Shown here one piece after another: positions 37,956 through 48,373 of a DNA stretch of 64,000 bases. The notes below the pieces were generated by a model. The model searched no databases, was not told the origin of the DNA, and saw only the letters and a list, made by a program, of their open reading frames with translations. Numbering within the stretch: the first letter of the stretch is position 1; the number at the start of each line of letters is the position of its first letter. This DNA comes from Marasmius tenuissimus. Its lineage: Eukaryota; Basidiomycota; Agaricomycetes; Agaricales; Marasmiaceae. The translations under genes were made by a program, and so were the position numbers. The stretch spans positions 4,774,001 through 4,838,000 of the forward strand of contig JAQOTA010000050.1 of assembly GCA_029532415.1 (NCBI GenBank), written 5' to 3'.

Positions 37956-38733
37956 AAGGGAGTCAGGTTCTTGTTGAATAGGGTGGGGTTATTGTGGTAC
38001 ACAGTCAAGGTTTGGCAAGCGCTTGCCTTGAGCGGCGAATCAACCGCAGTGAATTGTTTGCTACAGCTTCAGGTCAACTGACAATGATGGAAGCTTATAT
38101 GGGCGCCTCTTCTGCCAACACGTTCTTGCTGTACCGTGGTGTTGGACGGGAGCGAACAGCACCGAGTTTTTCATGCTTATAGTGACAGAACTTAACAGAA
38201 GCTGTAAGCCTAGATTGAGCCCGCGATTGTGGTCTCTTCAGCACGATGAGCACGATGAGCACTAAGGGAACTTACATGATGCACAACTTGATATTGCGTC
38301 TATTTTCGTCGGCGGATTTCTTCGCGTGAAGGTGTTTTTTCGATGAAGAGTGCCATAAAAGAGGAGAGTACGCCCGGACTGTCTCAGTCAGCATTGTGGT
38401 TTTGGTTGAACGAGATCCAGGGGCTTACAGGGCCCAGGCCATGCAATTGACGCCACTTCCTGATATGGAAGTAGCTCCAACGGTGAACTGGAATTTTCGG
38501 TGTGGGAGATTCATTTCAATACTTGAAGAGAGTGTATCTTTCTGAGCAACGAGAGCTTCATCTCAAAGGTGTTTGGACAAGATTCTATGAGGTATTCCCG
38601 CTACTGACGTAAGGAAGTAGAAGGGTATTTACCAGGTTGAAAAAAAAATCTCTTTGCGTGGAAATTGCACATTGGCGCTGAAAATTCCCTTTCATGGTAA
38701 CGAATAAGCGCCATAACAATACAAATGCCCCCA

Positions 38734-38840
38734 AATAGGCGCCGCCATTCAAATATGAGCGCTTTCTGGGCAGAGTTCTAAACAGAAAATTCCATGCAAC
38801 TCCGGCTGGGGGGAAGGACGACTGCTCGCCCATTCAGTCC
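38734..38840 (+). repeat. Diverged direct repeat, copy A
   Basis: Begins AGGCGCCGCCATTCA and ends with GGACGACTGCTCGCCCATTC. Copy B has AGGCGCCGCTATACA and GGACGGCTGCTCGCCCATTC in the same order and orientation, with a shorter middle. Confidence 0.55.
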
Positions 38841-38927
38841 TTCAGGCTTGGCGAAAAGTCTTGGCGCAAAAAACGAGCGCCGTGGGCATTCAGAGCGCCT
38901 AAGACGCTGCAGGCTGCAATTCAAACG

Positions 38928-39008
38928 AACAGGCGCCGCTATACAGATTTAAGCGCTTCCTATGCGAGGGAAGAGTTGGGGAAGGACGGCTGCTCGCCCA
39001 TTCAGTCC
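38928..39008 (+). repeat. Diverged direct repeat, copy B
   Basis: Partner of the repeat at 38734-38840. The shared end block differs at one base over about 30; the middle has lost about 25 bases. Confidence 0.55.
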
Positions 39009-40114
39009 GTCACGTTAGGCTCCCAAGGCAAACTCCACGATGAGAACTGCAATACGAGGAGCCGGCCATAGGCCGGGGGACGAGTATTGCTGTGGTGAAT
39101 CTCTCAACCAATGACCATTGACAATATTTAATCAGTTAGTACTACTATAGTCTGGTATAGTCATGATTGTGTCCTATTGCAGTACGTACCACATGAAAAC
39201 ATGTACATTGAAGCCTGGGTCTGAGGCCCCTACTACAGTCTTCCATAGACTTTACAGACTTTAGAGTCGTCTCAGGCCTCAGTGCAGACTGTATGGTACA
39301 ATTGTCAGTACATCAGTAGCGGGCCGTGCCGCGTAAGGCGGCAACTAAACTTATACTTACGGACCAGAGGAGCCTGGAGGAGGGCCCGCCGCCCGCGTTT
39401 CGGAGCTGATTCCATACTGGGAAGCGCCTGTACAAGCGCTCAGGCGCTCAAGCGGCGGCCTACTGGTACCGGAGTACCGGCCGTGTGTGTAAATCCATTG
39501 TCCCAGCTGCACCGTGGTACTGGAACTCGTTCGACATCATGATCCTCAATCGTCCTCAACGTATACAGACTCTCAGCCTTTTCAAGTCCACTGCTGTTCA
39601 GTGCTCAAGAAGCGTGCTTACCTTGAGATGCTCTTAGACTATCGAGCTCTGAGATGAATTCGAGCTGAGCTTAAATCATCCGGCCCAGCTACATTTATGC
39701 TCACGGCCTCAAAAACGTTGATTTAAGCCCAGGGCCTCATCCTTACCCTCAATCCCAGCCTACAACCACGACGAGCCGACAACATCATGGAAAACCTATT
39801 GGCATCGATGGATAGCTCTTCATATTTTGGGATGCTTACAAACGCTGCTCAAGACCTCGTAAAGGCTGAGCAGCGGGGTGGTCCTATCCCGGCAAAGTTC
39901 GATTTTGGAGTGAAGGAAGCTTGTGCTGGTTGCAAAGAAAATATCGAACCTCCTAAGAAGGTGTTGAGATGTGCTGCTTGCAGATCTGTTTTGTATTGCA
40001 GCGCAGAGGTACGCCTATCTTTTTCTAAGGTCAATGTCGGCACCCTCACGAGTACGCATATCATTCCAACAGTGTGCCAAACGCGACTGGAAGACTAGTA
40101 TGATTCCCAACGCT

Positions 40115-40122
40115 CCCACCCA
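40115..40122 (+). repeat. Target site duplication of the MITE, left
   Basis: CCCACCCA, repeated exactly at 40737-40744. Eight bases is the duplication length of hAT transposons. Confidence 0.75.
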
Positions 40123-40736
40123 TAGTGTTGTCAGGGCAGGGCAGGGCAGCTTACCCTGGGGTAGGGCAGGGTTTCTCAGGGCGAGGGCGACCAAAAATCC
40201 GTGCCCTCGCCTTCTGCCCTACCATGCCCTGACCTAGGGCGGGCAAGGGCCATGCCCCAGGCAGATCTACAAGTCATGAACCCTGTCTGAATGATTTTCT
40301 ATGTGGCTATAAGTAATGGTGAGTGACTACAATTAGCTCGAAAAACCATATGAAACATACCTATGGGCTCACTGAAACTATTTCTGGGTTAATCTGGGGC
40401 ACGGGTGAGTATGTAAGTCTTAGGCCAAGTTTGAGAACAGTGGATACCAGCTGTTTAGAGCTGAAAAATACGAAAAATAACAGTGGAGAGTCACTATGAC
40501 TTGAGTTATTAGCTTCTGAGGTGTTGGAGAAGCACTAACGGGCTGTTGCGGCTGATGCTGGCCAGTCTCACGCCGAGAAGAACTGCCCCGGGCAATCACC
40601 CCGGGCGAGGGCAATCCGAAATCCAAACCCTCGCCCTCCGCCCTCTTCTGCCCTCACTTAGGGCAGGGCAGGGCAAACTTGCCCGGGGCGAGGCAAGGCA
40701 GGGTACTAGGGCAACTGCCCTGCCCTGACATCACTA
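40123..40736. mobile_element. Non-autonomous hAT-type MITE, 614 bp
   Basis: The element is bounded by imperfect terminal inverted repeats of about 22 nt that start TAGTG and continue through GTCAGGGCAGGGCAG, with one mismatch between ends. TAGTG fits the YARNG start of hAT repeats, and the flanking 8-bp duplication CCCACCCA agrees. Subterminal DNA is full of AGGGCAGGG and GCCCTGCCC blocks that also pair between the ends. No transposase is encoded, so movement would depend on an hAT enzyme elsewhere. It lies near the 3' end of the MYND finger of the host gene, probably within or beside a short intron. Confidence 0.8.
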
Positions 40737-40744
40737 CCCACCCA
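40737..40744 (+). repeat. Target site duplication of the MITE, right
   Basis: CCCACCCA, identical to 40115-40122. Confidence 0.75.
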
Positions 40745-41154
40745 CAAATTTCTATGTGCAGACAACAAAGTATAGACGCGTCAATTCATTTTTTCTGCAA
40801 CTAATATCAACTCAGAGACACATGCAACGACTTCCAGAGACTCAAGCCATCGTCAAATCTTTCCCCTGGGGTCGAGTTGAGATCGATGGGTCTTTCAGCT
40901 TCGATGTAGCACGCGGTCGTTTCAAGGTTCTTGGAGCGTCAGATCACGGCTATTGGAGCCATCGAGGGGGACCTGTTCCCCACCAATCGGCAGGGGACCT
41001 CGGTGGCATGTCAGCTTCTGTCCCATACGCCCAGCTAATGCGAAACATGCTCAAGAGTTTCGACCATCTCGATGGCAAGGATTTGCTGAAGAAGAAACAT
41101 CTTACGGACCTTGAAGGATGGAGATTGTCCAATCGCAGCCTCATTCCCCTCCGC

Positions 41155-41170
41155 GACTTCTCTGCTGCTC
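41155..41170 (+). repeat. Target site duplication of the LINE, left
   Basis: GACTTCTCTGCTGCTC, found again without a mismatch at 57543-57558 directly after the poly(A) run. In the host frame it encodes DFSAA. Confidence 0.93.
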
Positions 41171-41811
41171 GACGCAATATATGCGACACACGTCACCAAA
41201 AAAGAATCAAACATCCACAGAGACTCGAGGCTAAACCACCTACAACAGTCATGGAGACCAAAAATTGGGAACGGATCAAACCTCCCAACTGAACTCAAGA
41301 AAATGACGACAACTGCCCAAAAGTACGGCATCCGAATGGAAGGTATATCATTCAGTAGAGAATCCATCCGTAGCATCCCAATCTGGTACCACGGGGAAGC
41401 AGACAAGAGAATCAGGCTAATAGCAAACTCGCAAGCAAGCCAATGCCTGAGAAATGACCACCAAGTCAAAACAACGGGCGACGCGCTGAACTTCGCCGAG
41501 ATTAAATTAAACGAGAAACACAGAAGGAGAGATGACTGTGAATGTACAGAATGCACAGAGCTCTGGCGACAGTATGGATGTATCGCGCCAAACGGATGCA
41601 TAAACAGAGCCGAAGAACTATTAAATACGCTCCCACCGAAATGGGACCCCAGGGAAACATTACCAGAAGACTTCGAGAATGAAAAACAGCAATCAGAAAA
41701 TGACGAAGACTGGATAATGTTCAGGAAAGAAATAGTGACGGCGAAGGCTCCAAAAGAATTATTCAGAGTCTTCACGGAGGGAGAAACAACCCCAGACCTA
41801 CACCAAGTAAG
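41171..41811 (+). pseudogene. LINE polyprotein fragment, part 1 (linker between RT and RNase H)
   Basis: Open from the truncation point, DAIYATHVTKKESN, through MTTTAQKYGIRMEG and IPIWYHGEADKRIRLIANSQ. Then come ASQCLRNDHQVKTTGDALNF, a Cys-rich segment (DDCECTECTELWRQYGCIAP, NGCINRAEEL) and LPPKWDPRETLPEDFE. The IWYH block, the Cys cluster and KWDPR are familiar from the post-RT linker of basidiomycete LINE polyproteins. The frame runs through the target site at DLHQV and into the KDZ element, where it stops. Joined to 54803-56186 the total is 2,025 nt, exactly 675 codons. Confidence 0.85.
41805..41811 (+). repeat. Target site duplication of the KDZ element, left
   Basis: AAGTAAG, repeated at 54796-54802. 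It is seven bases because the next base differs on each side (C inside the left tip, A beyond the right copy). Confidence 0.88.
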
Positions 41812-42232
41812 CACCTGACCGTACCACCCTTAATCACAAAGTAGTGGACACATCACATCATGATGTGTCCACTACTTTGTGATCTCCTACAGTTACGTGC
41901 CCACGGTCCTGATTAATTCCCTCATATTCCCCCGATATCTCATTAGTTCTCCCTTACTCTAGGTCAAATCCTCTCAAGTCATCCCTGGCCGTCATCCCGA
42001 CGTTTCTTGCGCCTGCTCGTGACACTTACCTGACTATTCTCGCGCACCTACCCGATCCGTCGTCCCTTTTTCCCTCGCTATCATCATCTTATCTCCCTAC
42101 CGCCGCCATCGTCAATCACTCCCTTCATACCTCTCCTCTACTCGGCCTTGAGACCCGCTGTCTCCACTCACATCCTCTTCTTTTACGCTTGCTTCAGCAC
42201 ATCTACCATAAAGCTCATGAAACGACGACGTT
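41812..42232 (+). repeat. Left terminal inverted repeat of the KDZ element
   Basis: Matches the reverse complement of 54362-54795. No difference is seen to about 41967, then scattered changes and small gaps up to ATGAAACGACGACGT near 42217-42231, after which similarity ends. Confidence 0.9.
41833..41883. repeat. Left subterminal hairpin
   Basis: Two perfectly complementary 23-nt arms (beginning ATCACAAAGTAGTGGACA) surround a 5-nt loop CATCA. The same structure is mirrored at 54724-54774. It is a candidate transposase-binding or end-recognition structure. Confidence 0.9.
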
Positions 42233-42366
42233 CTCGTCGTCCTGGCCCCCCGGCCCCCGCCGCCGCCGTTATCTCGTCTCCTACTATGACTCTCTCCTTG
42301 ATTTTGAGCGAGATCCATCGTCTCCGCTCGGCCTCATGGCCTTTGATCTGTCTCTGGCAGGCGTAG
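42217..42366 (+). other. Mini-ORF using the duplicated transposase start in the left repeat
   Basis: ATGAAACGACGACG at 42217 is the counterpart of the transposase start near 54377. From it a 49-codon frame (MKRRRSRRPGPPAPAAAV...) runs inward and stops. Probably a by-product of the long repeat, but it means both ends carry the same potential promoter and start. Confidence 0.3.
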
Positions 42367-42553
42367 ATATTGACCTTATTTTATTTTTCCCCTCTCCCTC
42401 GACTTGATACAGCTCCTTGTCTCTCCTTATAGATCCAATATCCCTCTTGGATGTATCGCGAAAAAATTCAGGTTGAGTTGTATTCGCAACCTCGTTATAG
42501 GTAGTAGATACAAGACTATTGAATAGATGAATGGAAACATAGAATACACGGAC

Positions 42554-45129
42554 TCAACCACTGGGACCTTCGTCGTCAGAGGCCTGCTCCCTAGCGCGTG
42601 TAGCCGGATGGCTGCTAGCGCCTAGATGCCTTATCACACGAGGTTTTCTCGTTCGTTTGCTGCCCCCATCTGCAACCCCCACAGCACTGGGTTGAGCCAG
42701 TTCCTCCTCCTGGCGTTTGCGCTTCTTTAGTTTCGGTTTCGGGTCGCCCTCAGGAACCGTTGATGGCACGCCGTCAGGTGCAGACACAGGTGCGGAGCCG
42801 TCAGCTGGTGATAGCAATGTGAGAGTGGGAGACGGGAACAAGGCCTGGCCATGTTGCTCGGCGTGAGGTTCGGTTGTCGTTCCCAATTCCTTCAAAGCAG
42901 GATCTATCGCTGCGTCTGGGAAAGGGGTGGACGGATTGGGTGGAGGAGTGGCGTCGGTGATCGTACTGATATCGATAGATAAGGCAGGACCAACAAATCC
43001 GTGTGGATTAATCGACGGGACCGGAGTGAGACTTGTGGCTGGGAGAGGTTTGTCGCCAAGGGTGGGTCCAACGTCGTGTTGATCAACGAAGGAGCCACCA
43101 TCCCTTTCGCCATCGTCTACAGTCGTGGTTCTGGCATTGCCTTCACCAGTCTGGGCATTGCTGTTCAACGGTAGCTTCCGACGGGGTAGAGGACGAGGCT
43201 GAGCTGGTGGAGAGGGAGGATTATCGGTGCCTTGGGCATTGCTGGCGCCAGGTGTAGAGATGGTGACTTCGTCGGTGTGATCCATACTTTCGGGCGTTGT
43301 GCATTTGTCACGGGCGTTCTTGTTCTTGTGTGCTTTCTTCGTAGTCGTCTGAGCTGCAGCCTTCTATCACGTATGTTCGGTGAGTTTAAAGCAAAGGACG
43401 CGTTGGGAAGGCTCACACTAACCTTTTTCTTCCCGCTTGTTTGCTTGCCAGTCTGGCCTTTCTTTGATTTTGGTTTCTTCGTGCAGAATCAGCTCAGGGA
43501 AACGTGCATAAGACTAAACGACTATGAGCACTCACCTTGGATGACGTAGCGCTTGGCTCTAGAGCGGGAACTTCGCTATCCTCATCGCCTGATTCCCCCT
43601 CTTCATCTGTTCTGTCCTCTTCGTCTGTTTCCTCCTCTTCGTCTACATCGCTTTCGACCCCCTCATCTACGTCCAATGTTACCTTCCCTTTCCCCTTTGG
43701 CTTTGGCTTTGGCTTCCCCCCTTTCTTCTCCCCTTTCTTTGATCGCTTCGTGCCTGCATCGTTTCGTTTCTTCCGCTGCTTCGGCTTGATCGTCCCATTG
43801 GCAAGGCCCTGAGCCCGTGCCGACTTCCATTCGGCCCACTCCTCCGATGTCAGCTTGCGAAAATGGGCGATTCCCGACTTCCAGGCTTCATTGAGCTGCA
43901 GCAACTTGTTGGTGTCGCCATGGAAGTTACCCGGTTTCTGGAAGGTGAGATTAGCCGGCCATCCTTCGATAATCACTCCGTATTTCGCAGTGATGAGATG
44001 GTCGAACCGCTCGTATTGCATGGCGAGGTTCTTCGTTTTACAGGCCGAGTCTAAAGTGTGAATTTAGTATAAGTAAGGTAGATGAGCTAGCAAACTGTGA
44101 CACTGTACACACCTAATCCATCTTGGACATGACGCGCTATCATTTTCTTGAGTAACTCCGCGTGATCCTTCTGGTTTTTGCAGACCACTGTCGAAGATAG
44201 GTGACATTAGAGGGAACTCGGATGGTCGGATGGGAGCCACTCACAAGCAGGGTTGCAACCAGCTACGGCGAACGCCTCCAGACGTTGCCCGATGGTCACT
44301 GGATTCCAATCTCGGACGGTGACATGAAGGTATTCCATCAGTCTCTCATCTGTGACGATCCACCTAGGACCCATGAAGTCGTCCGGTCGATTCTTGACTA
44401 CCAGTAGCACCGCATCGACTCCTACACGTGTCTTGAGTCCTTGGAGCTATTGGAGTGTCAGTCTCCTTCAACGTGAACCAAAATTCTGAGACTTACAATA
44501 CCAGCCACATTATTCAAGGATCCTGCTACGTCCGCCGCCTTCTCCTTCACACTCGCATGCTTGATCTTCTCTCGTTTTTCCTCGTCGCGGATATTTCGGT
44601 ACTTGATCAACATGTTCGTGATCTCTTCCTCGGTCATGGCGTCGTACTTCGGCCGGAATTCCTTTTGGATCTGCACGATGGTCATTGGAGGTAGTCCAGC
44701 TGGAATGATATGTCAACAGAGGCTGGGGCCAGCGAGTAAAGAAAACCGCGTACCTTCGCGTCGCTCATAAGCAGTGACGGATTTGAACGCGTTGAAGTTG
44801 TTGGTCTCGTTTGCTGGCTTTGTGAGGCGAACACCTCCCTGATACACCATGTCCAAGAAGTATCTGGTCTTCCTCTTGTACTTCTGTGACAATAGTCCAC
44901 ACTCGATGTGTGCATGCTTTCGAATGTCGGCAATCCTTGACCGAATGTCAGCGGCACGTTCTCTTCGAACTCGAGAGCGACGAATATGTTCAGTGGTAGA
45001 CACCGGAACATATGTAGTGGCGTAATTTTGAGTGCGTTGCTGCACGTCCGCTGCGGCGGGAGCGGCGAGACTGTACTTTTTCGTGAGTGTCTTGTTCAAA
45101 GCTACTGCCTTGGTCTGAGTAGAAGCCAT
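42554..45129 (-). CDS. KDZ passenger 1: multi-exon protein with acidic/basic C-terminal region
   Basis: The start ATG at 45129 gives MASTQTKAVALNKTLTKKYS. Exons then read RSRIADIRKHAHIECGLLSQ, MTIVQIQKEFRPKYDAMTEE, EITNMLIKYRNIRDEEKREK, LKTRVGVDAVLLVVKNRPDD, PRWIVTDERLMEYLHVTVRD, AFAVAGCNPACE, HAELLKKMIARHVQDGLD and CKTKNLAMQYERFDHLITAK. YGVIIEGWPANLTFQ and LLQLNEAWKSGIAHFRKLTS follow. The C-terminal half is disordered: a Lys/Gly/Pro-rich run (KKGGKPKPKPKGKGK), a Glu/Asp run, then Pro-rich sequence and a basic patch (KLKKRKRQEEE, GGSKRTRKPRV) that could target the nucleus. The VIIEGWP and LNEAWKSG blocks recall proteins I have seen beside KDZ transposases in mushroom genomes. Function unknown. 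DNA or chromatin binding is possible. Confidence 0.7.
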
Positions 45130-45848
45130 GGTTGGCAGAGGAGGGGAAGGGTGTTTTAGGGTGGCTGGTGTCGAATGGCGCTGGTTTTTGCATGCGAGTC
45201 AACCTAGTCTGATATGGCTTGATGTTCTGGAAGTGAGATGCAAGGATGCTCTCAGATAGGGCTGGTGGATAAAAGATTGGCCAAAGGGGATGTTTAATCA
45301 CAGAACCACACCGGATCTGACCTGATACGAGGGTCATCGACACACCTCAAAAGTCACATTGGAGGCTCCTGGTTTGCTGGTGTTACCCTTGAGATACGAA
45401 GATAGGATAGCAAAGAGTTAATTTCGAGTAAAAACATTCACTGCTTGCTAATTGAAGCGACTGAAAGGCATCGAATCTGGAAGTACTCACTGCCAAGAAC
45501 TGCATTTCAAAATCAACGGCCCAGCGTCATTTTGAACAAATTTGAACGTGTCGGGTTGGACGTTATACGATTTCGACACCACCGTAGACAAAGGAAATGC
45601 TGTATCTCAAGGCCGCAAAGAAAAATTGAGTTGGATTCGAGAGGATTCGAGTGGCCTTTGAATAACAAGGATAGCTTGTGCGTCGATGTTGGTGGCAGTT
45701 GGTCAAATCCCACGTGGCCTGGCATGCGGCAAATTCTGCCGGGCCTGTGGGCCGAGATAAACCCGAGTTGGCTGATTGTGGTTCGAAATCACACTCTCTT
45801 TCTCTTTCCCCTACAAGTGTCTTTTTTCCTCGACCCAATATCTACAGA

Positions 45849-46790
45849 ATGTCTCGTTGCCAGTCGTCGTCGCAACAAGCTCCCTCAAACTCAGCCAGTA
45901 TGTATCATGTTTATTTTCTATCAACTGTTCTATTAACAAGAGACAAACAATCCAACAGGAAATTCTCCCTCATACTCTCGCCGGACAATCACCAAGACAC
46001 ACACTTCCACAGTGGAAGAGCACACTTCAACGAGAAGTAAGTCGCAAGTCATTCAAATCACCAGAATGAACGCTTTTTCACCAAGGTCTGCAGTTCGTAC
46101 CCGGACCACCACACGTACAAAAACATCGGTCGTTACGGATCGTCGTGTCGGATCTCCTCCAGCCACTGAGGAACCAACCCGTTGGAGTCCAAGCCCGCCT
46201 TCTTCCCAGCTCGACGACGATGACTCTGACAATCCCGATCACGACGCCACCATCTCATTTGCCACCGATTCGTCGGACGAGGAGAGTCCAAGCTCTCCTA
46301 CCTTGACATCAACCTCTTCCATCTGTGTGACTACGACAGCTCAGTCTCAGGTTGATTCTGTGTCTCAGTCTACACCAGCACCCGGAGATGCGAATGCAAA
46401 CCTCGACGAACAGACCAGAGCATTCTACGAGTCTCGGTACCCTGGACAAGTTCCCCACCCAGATGACCTACAGTCCATTGCAAATACTCACCCTCTTTAT
46501 TATGTCGTTACGGCTGGAACTTTTGTAGGGATATTCATCGATTGGTGAGCCTCTCGATGTTTTTTGTTTTTTTCTCACCCTGCTAATCCACCTTTGTGTA
46601 CAGGAATATAGCATCGCGCTTCGTCATCGGGGTAAGCAGGTCGAGACACCACCGGTACAAAGAGCTCGCGCGAGCTTGGAAGGTATATCGCAACGAATGG
46701 GAGGCCAGGGCCATCAGGGTATTGACGTTGTATCAGGATGCGGCACCTTTGAGTACCCAAGTCACAGATAGCGGGCTGGAACGCAACTAG
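45849..46790 (+). CDS. KDZ passenger 2: disordered protein with RNase H1-type hybrid-binding domain
   Basis: ATG at 45849 gives MSRCQSSSQQAPSNSA, then an intron, then NSPSYSRRTITKTHTSTVEE and a long Ser/Thr/Asp-rich region (SSQLDDDDSDNPDHDATISF). The C-terminal domain is LDEQTRAFYESRYPGQVPHP, then HPLYYVVTAGTFVGIFIDW and, after an intron, NIASRFVIGVSRSRHHRYKE with LARAWKVYRNEW. The YYVV-AG-xVGIFxDW-x-SRFVxGVSxxRxKxF pattern is that of the RNase H1 N-terminal / caulimovirus VI domain, which binds RNA-DNA hybrids or double-stranded RNA. No RNase H catalytic domain is attached. Presence within a DNA transposon suggests a nucleic-acid role in the element's life cycle; that is inference. It ends TAG at 46788-46790. 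Confidence 0.75.
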
Positions 46791-47064
46791 AATCATGATT
46801 TATTACATTTTTGGTTATCTCTATTTCTTGTTTTACATTGTAACTATAAGGATCTATACTTCTTTTTTTCTCTCCGGCGTGACACGATAGACCATACACA
46901 GATGATGAGGCAGGGCGGGGCCTTGAGGAACGAGCAACCAGGCCAATGATTACTTGTCAAGATGTTTCGGTCTGCGTATGTTTTTCACCCGGTTTTTCGC
47001 CCATTTCCGGTGGTACCCTCTTGATAACTTACCACTCACTCCCCATTGATTTTTACCAGTCATC

Positions 47065-47949
47065 ATGAACGACTCGCCCTCTCCCATCTCAAACTCCTCC
47101 GACGCTGTGGTCGTCGATACTTCCGATCACTCACCAGCGCCCAGCACTCATGCTAGTATGCCCCCCCTCGAGGCTTTTAACGCCCTTGATGCTCTCGAGG
47201 AGATTGTCGACTTCAACCCAGCTGGGGAGCAGGCAGCATACAACGTTACTCAGCTTCCTATCAGTGGCGGTGGGAATCATGGTTGGGGAACAGGTGGTTC
47301 AACGTGGGGAACCAGTTGGGAAAATGCCGAGAGGGAAGTGTCGGCGCAGAGCGGTGAGCCTCAGCCCGCTAGAAGCCCCAAGATTTCCTCTGTGGAGGTT
47401 AAGCATGGAGCTTGGAGCGACGACGAGCCCCGTTTCATTTGGCGTTCCGACTCGACCTCTGATCGCCATGTCACGCACTTCACTCGCACGGATTTGGACA
47501 CGATCTTGGTTCCAACGGGTCCCGAGAGACCTTCTGTTCTAGACAATGCTCCGAACGACGAGTGGGCTCGTACTCAACGTTTGTACCTTCTTTCATTTTT
47601 CATGACCCCCTCTGACCGGTAGATTTTTATAGTTATCAAGAGCCTCCGTGAAGCACAGCGCTCCCATATCCCTGGGCCAACCTTCACTTTGTCGCAGGTA
47701 GCATGTCGCCTGGCAGAGGTGCAAGGTAAACTTACGGAGTTGAGGACACAAATCTCCCAGAACGAGAGTCAGATCAAGACCATCGAAAGGAGACAGGCGG
47801 CACTCCATGCCGAGGCTAATGGTTTGAATGACGAGGTTTATGGTATCAGGGATCATAAGTACGAGTTGGAGAGAACCGTTCGGAGTTTGGTGGAGGTCGA
47901 GAAGGACCTGAAGGACCTGCAGTCCATCGCACAAGCTTACTCTCCGTAG
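47065..47949 (+). CDS. KDZ passenger 3: protein with C-terminal coiled coil
   Basis: Starts MNDSPSPISNSSDAVVVDTS. The first two thirds are low-complexity and Ser/Gly/Trp-rich (GGGNHGWGTGGSTWGTSWEN). HGAWSDDEPRFIWRSDS and TRTDLDTILVPTGPERPSVL follow. An intron between about 47580 and 47634 joins to LIKSLREAQRSHIPGPTFTL, then an alpha-helical heptad region (LAEVQGKLTELRTQISQNES, YELERTVRSLVEVEKDLKDL) closes the protein. No family recognised. A structural or oligomerising partner is likely from composition alone. Confidence 0.65.
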
Positions 47950-48373
47950 ACTCTGGCCCTACAGTATACATCGACGTTGCGATCTAAATTCATGTTATTC
48001 TTTCTTCTGATTGGGGAACTGCGATATGAGACTGAGATCAACCTGGAATGAATGAACATACGGCATCTCATTGAGTGTATACAAAATCTTGACACGATCT
48101 GTCAGAACGTAAAAGTCTAAGTACTACCGTCGATCTAATAGTGTCTTACGAGACAGCTGTTACGAAAGCAATTCATGAATGTTTTGCTTCTGGACCGCCC
48201 TATCATACGCTTCTCTGTTAGATATTGCGTATTGTGGGTCTCGAAGTCCATAGCATTGTATCGGTGAATAGTTCGAGGTTGAATGAACTGAAATGAAAAA
48301 GTCAGGAAGTGGAACCCTTTGGAGCAAGACATTTCATGTATTGCGCACGCTTTCTCAACCTGCTTTAACTTCC

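Larger units (their letters stand above)
37956..39786. other. Gene-free stretch with decayed repeats
   Basis: No gene is recognised. It holds two diverged direct repeats (38734-38840 and 38928-39008), a small GC palindrome near 39060 (GCCGGCCATAGGCCGG) and several GCGCC-rich patches. It may contain remnants of older mobile DNA. The last 100 bases serve as promoter of the broken MYND gene. Confidence 0.4.
39787..41170 (+). pseudogene. MYND zinc-finger protein gene, 5' part (broken by insertions)
   Basis: The start gives MENLLASMDSSSYFGMLTNA. The finger reads CAGCKENIEPPKKVLRCAAC, then RSVLYCSAE and, after an intron, CAKRDWKT. A MITE follows at 40123. After it the frame resumes with MQRLPETQAIVKSFPWGRVE, GSFSFDVARGRFKVLGASDH, GYWSHRGGPVPHQSAG, FDHLDGKDLLKKKHLTDLEG and SLIPLRDFSAA, where a LINE starts at 41171. 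The last MYND ligands (His and Cys after DWKT) cannot be joined in frame from what I can see: the exon between the MITE and MQRLPE reads TTKYRR or runs into a stop, so the splice there is unsettled. The second half of the gene lies at 57543-58466, and the reading frame is restored when the LINE and one 16-bp duplicate are removed. Confidence 0.8.
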
